From Candidatus Sumerlaeota bacterium (GTDB lineage: Bacteria; Sumerlaeota; Sumerlaeia; Sumerlaeales; Sumerlaeaceae), in the NCBI GenBank assembly GCA_012513815.1, contig JAAZBM010000011.1:1-64000 (forward strand): DNA of 64,000 nucleotides, read 5' to 3'. Positions 57,696-64,000 of the stretch are shown piece after piece. Both the position numbers and the translations under genes were made by a program. The notes beneath the pieces are model-generated. The model worked only from the letters and a program-made list of their open reading frames with translations, was not told the DNA's origin and did no database searches. Each line of letters opens with the position of its first letter. Within the stretch, counting starts at the first letter, position 1.

Positions 57696-58517
57696 ATGAC
57701 TCCGGATTCTGACGAAACCACACGCACTCTCAGTACAATCAAAACAGTCGACTTCATGGGATTGCCGCTCGCGGACATCACCGTCGATGCTTTCTCGCAA
57801 TGGATGATTGAGCGGGCAAGAGCACGCCGGAATAACACAGCACAACACAAACCGGCCTTCGTCACCTATCTCAACGCATGGTGTACTATCGTCGCCGAAC
57901 GCGATGAGGAGTACCGGAGTTTGATTAAGAATTGCGACTGCCTTTATGCGGACGGAATGGCTGTCGTCTGGGCGGCAAAGCTGTTGCGAACGCCAATCCC
58001 GGAGCGCGTTAACGCCGGGGACTTTATTGCGAACTTTCTGCGTGAATGCGCCAACGCAAAACTCCGCATTCATCTTATCGGCGGAAAAAAAGGTGTCGCC
58101 GAGAAAACAGCACGTTGCTGGACCGCAATGATTCCAAATCTTGTCATCACAGGATACGAGCCGGGATATTTTGATTCGCCCGAGCACGAAGCGCGTATTG
58201 TGCAAAACATCAAGCGGGTAGCGCCGGACATTCTCCTTGTGGGGATGGGTGTGCCGCATCAGGAAAAATGGACAGCCAGACATATCGATGAGATTAACTG
58301 CGCCATCTCATGGAACGTCGGAGCACTCTTTGAGTACTTCGGCAACAAACGGCCTCGGGCGCCTATTTGGATGCGTAACATCGGAATGGAATGGGCGTTT
58401 AGACTTGTGCTTGAACCCAAGAGACTCTGCGGACGATACACTCTGGGAAATATCAGATTTATCGCAAATGTCATCCGCGAACGTATGCGCAAAAGCATGA
58501 CGGCTAAGCAAAACTGA
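57696..58517 (+). CDS. WecG/TagA/CpsF-family glycosyltransferase (GT26)
   Basis: The 273-residue enzyme shows VTYLNAWCTIVAERDEEYRS, DGMAVVWAAKLL (catalytic Asp, near residue 88), RIHLIGGKKGVAEKTA, and DILLVGMGVPHQEKW, the GT26 signature. These transferases add ManNAc or ManNAcA to lipid-linked intermediates in enterobacterial common antigen, teichoic-acid or capsule synthesis. It follows nrdR by 5 bp (a GTG at 57693 could also start it) and ends 12 bp before the convergent methyltransferase. Confidence 0.93.
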   Translation: MTPDSDETTRTLSTIKTVDFMGLPLADITVDAFSQWMIERARARRNNTAQHKPAFVTYLNAWCTIVAERDEEYRSLIKNCDCLYADGMAVVWAAKLLRTPIPERVNAGDFIANFLRECANAKLRIHLIGGKKGVAEKTARCWTAMIPNLVITGYEPGYFDSPEHEARIVQNIKRVAPDILLVGMGVPHQEKWTARHIDEINCAISWNVGALFEYFGNKRPRAPIWMRNIGMEWAFRLVLEPKRLCGRYTLGNIRFIANVIRERMRKSMTAKQN

Positions 58518-58529
58518 CCGAAGCGCTGT

Positions 58530-59810
58530 CTATTCCAGACGACGCAAAACCAGACACTTCAAGTAGCGACTCTCGTCAAAGCCAAGCAGAATGGGATGGT
58601 CAGGAGATTGTCCACCACGAGCCACAATTTGGAATTGCATTTTGGCGTTTCGCGCACCGGTCATCAAACAATCTTCAAAGACATCTTCGCGAACGGCTTG
58701 CGAACAGGAACAAGCGACCAACAAACCACCGGGCGAAAGCTGTTTCATCGCACGATAGTTCAGGCTCAAATAACCACGCAAGGCTGAATCAAGCACATGC
58801 GAATTCTTCGCGAACGCAGGTGGATCAGTCACAATGATATCCCAATACTGTTTTTCGTCGGAGGCTTTGTCCAAAAAGTCGAACGCATCCGAATGGATGA
58901 ACTCCGCTTGCTCCGGCGTGTAGTTGTTGCGCTCAGCACTGGCACGAGCCATCTCCAGAGCATCGGCCGAAGAATCCACGCCAACGGTGTGCGCGGCGCC
59001 CTGTGTCAAAGCGGACATGCTCCAGCCACCAACATGGCAGAATAAATCGAGCACAGTTCGACCACTTGCCCACTGCGAGAGCAATCGACGATTGAAACGC
59101 TGATCCAAGAACAAACCCGTTTTTTGCCCACCAATCACATCCGCATAGAGACCGAAACCGTCCTGCTGCACCCAAACTTTTGGCGCAACCTCGCCAATCT
59201 GGCGATTCGGCAAAACTGCAAGTCCCTCTTTCTCGCGCAATGGCGAACCCAACTGCAGCACAAAACCGGCAGGCTTGAGCATCGTTTGAAGCTCGTCGAC
59301 AATCACGTCAACCATCATGTCGGCGGCCATCGTCAGGAGTTGAATCACAATGACGTTGCCAAGGCGATCCGCGACAACGCCCGGCAAGAAATCCGCATCC
59401 GCATAAATCAGTCGCATGGAATCGTCGGAGCGAAAATACTGTAACCGACGCTGTACCGCATTCGAGACTGCTTCGCGAACATAGTCGGCTGTCCACTGCT
59501 TGCACTCGTAGGAGAACAGGCGAGCACGAATCTTTGAATGACTGTTGTAAATCGCCGAGCCAACCTGACGCCCACGTGTATCAACCAACAACACCGCAGC
59601 GCCATCGCGTGGATTGTTCTCTTCGCGCACGACCATATTGTCAAAGAACCAGCGAGGACTAATCCGTGGGTCGCGAACGCGCTCATTGGAAACAACAAGG
59701 CGCGGCATGGTGTCTCTATCGGCGTCTGCTTCGTAATAACGAGCACTGCTGCGCCGCGAATCATCGCGGAATGCTCTCTCCCGACGGGGAAAACGCGAAT
59801 TGTTGTTCAT
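58530..59810 (-). CDS. rlmI: Class I SAM-dependent rRNA cytosine methyltransferase, RlmI type
   Basis: A 426-residue protein. An Arg-rich N-terminal extension of about 35 residues precedes a PUA-like domain, then the RlmI catalytic fold with GQKTGLFLDQRFNR, VLDLFCHVGGWSM (SAM site, near residue 250), DPPAFAKN (near 330), and LVACSCSQ. It methylates a cytosine of 23S rRNA in E. coli (m5C1962). An alternative start at Met35 would remove the extension; neither start has a strong ribosome site. Convergent with the GT26 gene. Confidence 0.88.
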   Translation of the reverse strand: MNNNSRFPRRERAFRDDSRRSSARYYEADADRDTMPRLVVSNERVRDPRISPRWFFDNMVVREENNPRDGAAVLLVDTRGRQVGSAIYNSHSKIRARLFSYECKQWTADYVREAVSNAVQRRLQYFRSDDSMRLIYADADFLPGVVADRLGNVIVIQLLTMAADMMVDVIVDELQTMLKPAGFVLQLGSPLREKEGLAVLPNRQIGEVAPKVWVQQDGFGLYADVIGGQKTGLFLDQRFNRRLLSQWASGRTVLDLFCHVGGWSMSALTQGAAHTVGVDSSADALEMARASAERNNYTPEQAEFIHSDAFDFLDKASDEKQYWDIIVTDPPAFAKNSHVLDSALRGYLSLNYRAMKQLSPGGLLVACSCSQAVREDVFEDCLMTGARNAKMQFQIVARGGQSPDHPILLGFDESRYLKCLVLRRLE

Positions 59811-59885
59811 AAACTTTCTTCTCTTCTACTAAACTGTAACGCGCATTTGCACGCCCACTCTAAGTACACCCCGAAGATAAATACC

Positions 59886-61103
59886 TTAGAACAAAGACCA
59901 GTCATTCACGGCGCTATCCGGCGAGGCGCCCAACCATTCAAACCATACGGCATCGGCACACAGAGCGCCATTGCCACTGTCCGCAAGGGTGACGCTGACA
60001 TTCTGCATGGGGGTCGCAACATAAACATAACCCAGAGGATTCCAAACACCGGCATTCTCACGCTGATTCACAACACATTCCGCACTGACAGTGGAGCCTT
60101 CCTTGACGATATATGTCGCGTTGGTCGCGTTCTTGGGTTGGGGGTACCACTTCGCATAGACACGATAACGCCCGGCGAGCGGAAGCAGTGTCTTCCACAA
60201 AAACGGTTTGGTTCCATCCGCAGTCGAACGCATACGGAATGACTTGCCGTAAATTGCGCTCTGAGCACTCGAGATAACCTCGGTCCATGCCGTAGAATCA
60301 TAGACGGCTGCCACTTCGCGGTCATCACACGTCCAACCTTTGCCCGTGACACTCACCGGAAGCGGCGCGATAAAACCCACCTTCGCCTTCAGGTCGGTTA
60401 CATTTGTACACCAATCACACGCCATGCGCGGCAACTCGTAGGGTGGCGTGTCGCGATAAACACTGGCCTCTTCTCCCGAAAGGGATGTGTCATAAGCAAA
60501 CGCACCATCATAACCGGCGAGCGATGTTTCGCTGATTGTCAAAGCGCTGTAACTGCCATAGGGATAAGCCAAAAACTTGATGGATTTGCCGATATGCGAC
60601 TCAAGCACCGAACGGGATTCACGCAACTGTGTGCGTTGTTCGGTCTGCGTAAGCTCGGCAAGATACGGGTGCGTCTGGGAGTGCGATAGCGCCTCGAAAG
60701 TTCCGGCATTCTCCATCTCAGTCAACTGCGCCCAGTTGCATGACGGCCAGGAACCGCCTTCGGTCACGGAAGTAATTACAAAATTGATCCCACGCATCCC
60801 ACGCTCTTTCATGGCGCCATACATCTCGGTGTATAGCTTGATGTAGTTATCGTCAACCGTCAGCAACATCGGACGTGGCGGTAGCGCAGTGCCGTTCTTG
60901 TACCATGCCCAGAAGTCATTAATTCCAATCGTATTATAGCCATTGTCCTTATAGAAGTCCAAATGCCATTCGAACTGTTCGAGTGTATAGCCCAGATTCT
61001 CATGAGCATGATATGTCACCACCGGAAACTGCGCAAAACCCAATTGAGTCATCCCTGCAAAAACTAACGCGCCCAAGCATGAACGCCACAAACCATGCAT
61101 CAT
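59886..61103 (-). CDS. Secreted polysaccharide deacetylase with C-terminal golvesin-like domain
   Basis: A 405-residue exported protein. The signal peptide ends near LGFAQ. The CE4 domain (about 25-250) has VVTYHAHEN, LLTVDDNYIKLY, SHSQTHPYLAEL and FLAYPYGSYSAL; the first catalytic motif reads VDDN rather than the usual FDDG, so activity is plausible but atypical. The C-terminal ~130 residues, with YRVYAKWYPQPKNAT and VSVTLADSGNGALCADAVWF, resemble golvesin/xanthan-lyase-type sugar-binding modules. GAGGTG before ATG 61101-61103 sets the start; the longer frame upstream is unsupported. It likely trims an extracellular amino-sugar polymer. Confidence 0.85.
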   Translation of the reverse strand: MMHGLWRSCLGALVFAGMTQLGFAQFPVVTYHAHENLGYTLEQFEWHLDFYKDNGYNTIGINDFWAWYKNGTALPPRPMLLTVDDNYIKLYTEMYGAMKERGMRGINFVITSVTEGGSWPSCNWAQLTEMENAGTFEALSHSQTHPYLAELTQTEQRTQLRESRSVLESHIGKSIKFLAYPYGSYSALTISETSLAGYDGAFAYDTSLSGEEASVYRDTPPYELPRMACDWCTNVTDLKAKVGFIAPLPVSVTGKGWTCDDREVAAVYDSTAWTEVISSAQSAIYGKSFRMRSTADGTKPFLWKTLLPLAGRYRVYAKWYPQPKNATNATYIVKEGSTVSAECVVNQRENAGVWNPLGYVYVATPMQNVSVTLADSGNGALCADAVWFEWLGASPDSAVNDWSLF

Positions 61104-61248
61104 AAATCGCACCTCATTATATTCTTCCTCAGTATATAGGATGTCGTGGCCTGTAGTCAAGGGCAAAATCGAAAGAACATGATACACTGATATTTCAAGC
61201 GAATGTCTGTATGTAGTTATTGAAATCTGTTACTCCGAATACTATATC

Positions 61249-61818
61249 ATGGCAAAAGCAAAGAACACATCCAAATCCGCGACAACACGCAAACAGACAA
61301 AAGCCAAAAAACCCGCCTATGTCTTCCATGTCGGCGACCGCATTCTGGCATTACCTGTCGCGTCGGCGCCGGGAACTATCATTCGCATTGCGGGCAATAA
61401 CGCAGTCGTCAAACTCGATGAAGGGGCTATCTCGCAAGTCGAAATTTCCCTGAAGATGCTCGAACCAATCTCGCCCGAATTGCAAAACGATTTGGAAGAT
61501 ATCGCGCGAATGAACAATGCCATGGAGGAACGGCGACTGAAGATGCAACAGGAGAAACGGAGCGCCGAGCAACAACCGACGCAGCGCGTTCCAGCGGAAA
61601 TCGACTTGCATAAATACTCGTATGAGAAGGCGTTTGACCGCACAACGGAGTATGTCGAACAAGCGTTGCTGGTCGGGATGGAAGCCATCAAAATCATTCA
61701 CGGACACGGAACGGGTCAAGTGCGGCGCGCGGTGGAACAGGCACTCAAGCAACACCCACGGGTCTCTGGTTTTATGACTGTCCCCAGCCAGGCAGCCATC
61801 ACTGCAAATCTGAAATAA
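61249..61818 (+). CDS. Smr-domain protein resembling the MutS2 tail
   Basis: A 189-residue cytoplasmic protein. After a Lys-rich start, residues 25-75 read HVGDRILALPVASAPGTI and GNNAVVKLDEGAISQVE, like the SH3-like piece that precedes the Smr domain in MutS2. A charged linker leads to an Smr domain (about 115-189) with AEIDLHKYS and IIHGHGTGQVRRAV, the conserved DLH and HGxGxG motifs. The MutS ATPase core is absent. Smr domains nick or bind RNA/DNA, and in MutS2 act in ribosome rescue. It sits 8 bp before a membrane-protein gene. Confidence 0.88.
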   Translation: MAKAKNTSKSATTRKQTKAKKPAYVFHVGDRILALPVASAPGTIIRIAGNNAVVKLDEGAISQVEISLKMLEPISPELQNDLEDIARMNNAMEERRLKMQQEKRSAEQQPTQRVPAEIDLHKYSYEKAFDRTTEYVEQALLVGMEAIKIIHGHGTGQVRRAVEQALKQHPRVSGFMTVPSQAAITANLK

Positions 61819-61825
61819 CAAATCA

Positions 61826-63517
61826 ATGAGCGTACCGCAGCGACACAAATCACTCGGAAGGGCAGAAATCATTTTTGTTCTGCTTGCGAGTTTGTTCGTT
61901 TTTGTCATAATGGGCGGATTGGCTACACTCAACCCGTGCAACGTCGCATGGCTGCTCGCGGACAACGACTTCGCCGCGCACTACTTGGGCTGGGAGTACT
62001 TCCGCCACACGCCGCTATGGCAGTATCCATTGGGCGCCAATCCACAATGTGGACTTGAAATCGCAAGCAGCATCATCTACACGGATTCCATTCCCCTCAT
62101 GGCATTCGCTTTTCGCACGGTCAACGCCCTGTTGCCCGAGCCATTCCAATACTTCGGACTGTGGTTGCTCCTGTGCTGTTTGCTACAGACATACCTTGCT
62201 TTGCACATTGCGCGTGAGCTAACGGCCGACCGAATCAACGCAAGCCTCATCGCCCTTTTCTTCCTCATCGCCCCCATCTTCATCTGGCGCTCCGCATGTC
62301 ATATGTCACTTACCACGCACTGGCTTTTGCTCTGCGGGTTATGGTTCTTTTTGCGCCCACGCTTCGCCCGAAACGCATGGATTATTCTCATGGCCGTTGC
62401 CGCGATGATTCACATTTACTTCCTGCCAATGCTGGGAGCACTGCTGCTTGCCGATGTGATACGCCGCAGCATTGACCACACTGAAACGCCCCGCGCCCTC
62501 ATTCCGACTTGCATAGCCGCACCGGTGATTGCGATTGCTTTGCTTGCCGTCGCTGGGGTTTTCACGATTCCGGTGCAAGGCCTCCGCCTCACGCAAGCGA
62601 AATGGTTCAGCGTCAGCCTCGCATCGATTATCGACCCCAATGACCGCTTTTCAACAATCTTGCCGAATCTGCCCATCTACGACCCATACAGCGAAGGTTT
62701 TGCGTTTCTTGGCATCGGCGTCATTGTGTTGGCAATCATCGCGATAGTCGCAATCATCGTGGCGCAGATGCGTCGCCCCAATCGCCCACGCCAGCGGTTT
62801 CGTGCGCACATCGTTTTGCTCGCCATTTTGGCGATTCTCTTCACCCTTATAGCACTGTCGAGCAATGTGCGACTGTTCCGCAAAGACATACTGATTTACT
62901 CGTGGGGGCCTTTCGACGCCATCTCCGAGATGTTCCGCGCCATTGGTCGCATGTTCTGGTTGCCCTACTACATCATCTACATAGGTATCTTCGCGGCGTT
63001 GTGCCACACTCTGCCACGAAGAGCACTTTCCGTTCTCGTCGCGATGATGCTCATCCTACAGCTTTACGATTCGCGCAACGCGTTTGTGTTGTGCGTTGAG
63101 AAACACAAAACCAAAACGTGGCAATCGCCGATGCAAGACCCTTTCTGGGAGCAGGCGCCCTTGCGCTACACGAAGGTGCGCGTTGTTCCGCCGAGCAGTA
63201 GTTCCGAGCCGCCATGGAAAGAACTGGCGCAATACGCTTGCTCACATCACATGGGCATTAATTCGTTTTACTTTGCGCGCTCCGACGAGAATCGCCTCGC
63301 GTTGGAGGACAAACGCATGATTCAGGTTATCGAAGGTCAAAGCGCTTTCGACCCGGACGCGCTGTATGTTGTCACCCATTCGAATCCGATGATATGGAAA
63401 TTGATAAAGGAACGTGCCTCGCAGAATGACACCGTTCGCGAAATTGACGGTTTCAGAATTGTCGCACCCGGCGCCAATTCGACAACAGAATCTCTTGAAT
63501 CAAAAGAGGAAAGATGA
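61826..63517 (+). CDS. Polytopic membrane protein, DUF6311/GT-C-like
   Basis: A 563-residue protein with about eleven membrane helices in the first 420 residues and a soluble C terminus. The first external loop DNDFAAHYLGWEYFRHTPLW and IIYTDSIPLMAF form a pattern I associate, from memory, with the DUF6311 family of putative GT-C glycosyltransferases; the acidic DND and DS pairs would be candidate catalytic residues. The soluble end includes ALYVVTHSNPMIWKLI. The next gene overlaps by 4 bp and is a clear paralogue. Probably a polyprenyl-phosphate-sugar transferase; substrate unknown. Confidence 0.68.
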   Translation: MSVPQRHKSLGRAEIIFVLLASLFVFVIMGGLATLNPCNVAWLLADNDFAAHYLGWEYFRHTPLWQYPLGANPQCGLEIASSIIYTDSIPLMAFAFRTVNALLPEPFQYFGLWLLLCCLLQTYLALHIARELTADRINASLIALFFLIAPIFIWRSACHMSLTTHWLLLCGLWFFLRPRFARNAWIILMAVAAMIHIYFLPMLGALLLADVIRRSIDHTETPRALIPTCIAAPVIAIALLAVAGVFTIPVQGLRLTQAKWFSVSLASIIDPNDRFSTILPNLPIYDPYSEGFAFLGIGVIVLAIIAIVAIIVAQMRRPNRPRQRFRAHIVLLAILAILFTLIALSSNVRLFRKDILIYSWGPFDAISEMFRAIGRMFWLPYYIIYIGIFAALCHTLPRRALSVLVAMMLILQLYDSRNAFVLCVEKHKTKTWQSPMQDPFWEQAPLRYTKVRVVPPSSSSEPPWKELAQYACSHHMGINSFYFARSDENRLALEDKRMIQVIEGQSAFDPDALYVVTHSNPMIWKLIKERASQNDTVREIDGFRIVAPGANSTTESLESKEER

Positions 63518-64000
63518 CCTCTCACCCAACAAACTTTGCTAAACTGATTGTGCCCGGTATCGTCGGCGCCATTGCGTGCGTTTTGTTCTTCGCGATATGC
63601 GGATGGCAAGCGCTCAATCCTGTCTCAACCGACTGGCTGATGGATAACTACGATTTCCCGCAACACTACATGGGCTGGGAGTTTTTCCGCTACGCGCCGC
63701 TGTGGCAATTTCCCATTGGTAAGAATCCGCTGTGTGGCCTGGATCTATCGAATTCAATCGTCTTCACGGATTCAATGCCGTTCTATGCGCTACTCCTGCA
63801 TCCCTTCCACCCTTATTTGCCCTTCCCCTTTCAATACTTTGGGACCGCGATTCTGATATGCTTCATCGCGCAAGGATTCTTCGGGATGCGCATTGCACAA
63901 ACAATGACACAGAGCCGTGTTGCGGTTGTCCTCATCGCGACATACTTTTTGGTTTCTCCTATTTTTCTTTGGCGATTGGATTGTCAAATTGCCGCAGCAA
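63514..64000 (+). CDS. Polytopic membrane protein, paralogue of previous gene (3' cut by window)
   Basis: The ATG overlaps the stop of the previous gene (ATGA) and the frame is open to the window end, giving 162 residues of a longer protein. It repeats the neighbour's layout: a first membrane helix (LIVPGIVGAIACVLFFAICGW), then DNYDFPQHYMGWEFFRYAPLW, IVFTDSMPFYALLL and PFPFQYFGTAILICFIAQ. Identity with the neighbour is clear across all these blocks. The two genes are translationally coupled tandem duplicates, probably of related GT-C-like function. Confidence 0.85.
   Translation, partial: MTSHPTNFAKLIVPGIVGAIACVLFFAICGWQALNPVSTDWLMDNYDFPQHYMGWEFFRYAPLWQFPIGKNPLCGLDLSNSIVFTDSMPFYALLLHPFHPYLPFPFQYFGTAILICFIAQGFFGMRIAQTMTQSRVAVVLIATYFLVSPIFLWRLDCQIAAA

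Overview
The window is densely packed chromosomal DNA from a Gram-negative bacterium. An alginate-export-type beta-barrel ending in Phe, two very large SurA/PpiC-like secreted foldases and several signal peptides imply an outer membrane. Almost every open stretch is a single-copy housekeeping or envelope gene; I see no transposase, phage gene, rRNA or tRNA. Lineage cannot be fixed from this piece. The mix (sodium/sugar symporter with GalM, acetylase-type DapH, a MetH without its own activation domain, Hanks-type kinase, plant-like GDP-mannose epimerase) would fit the PVC superphylum (Lentisphaerota/Kiritimatiellota-like) or a similar anaerobic uncultured group, but this is an inference of low confidence.

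Layout. 1-8806: a complete type I-C CRISPR-Cas locus on the minus strand (cas3-cas5c-cas8c-cas7c-cas4-cas1-cas2, leader, then 17 repeats running off the left edge). 9177-13792: a sugar-uptake pair (galM and a Na+/sugar symporter) divergent from an outer-membrane porin. 13868-16537: a lysine riboswitch with its own terminator controlling dapA-dapB-dapH. 16547-24781: a degenerate response-regulator protein, two large GT-C-like membrane proteins, a glycerol facilitator and two secreted proteins of unknown function. 24823-29902: a LysM/parvulin foldase, prfB with its programmed frameshift, and lepA. 30046-33889: a peptide-binding lipoprotein, a polysaccharide deacetylase and a GT4 glycosyltransferase that seems to lack a canonical start codon. 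33990-38425: groESL with promoter and terminator, then a second large parvulin. 38601-42199: proB-coaX, metF and a Kv-type potassium channel. 42312-57085: a long minus-strand run holding metH and its separate activation protein, a GDP-mannose 3,5-epimerase homologue, tmk, a giant Hsp70-TPR-Ser/Thr kinase fusion, and two secreted paralogues with repeated Gly-Pro-Trp modules. 57214-64000: nrdR, a WecG/TagA glycosyltransferase, an RlmI-type methyltransferase, a secreted deacetylase, a MutS2-tail-like Smr protein, and two tandem polytopic membrane proteins, the last cut by the window edge.

Working together: the CRISPR locus looks intact and self-sufficient. The lysine genes are feedback-controlled at the RNA level. 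MetF, MetH and the reactivation protein make a one-carbon/methionine set. Many genes point to extracellular polysaccharide and envelope building. The best candidate for an undescribed system is the Hsp70-TPR-kinase fusion (48351-52058) and the two co-oriented secreted repeat proteins just downstream of it (42312-48286).
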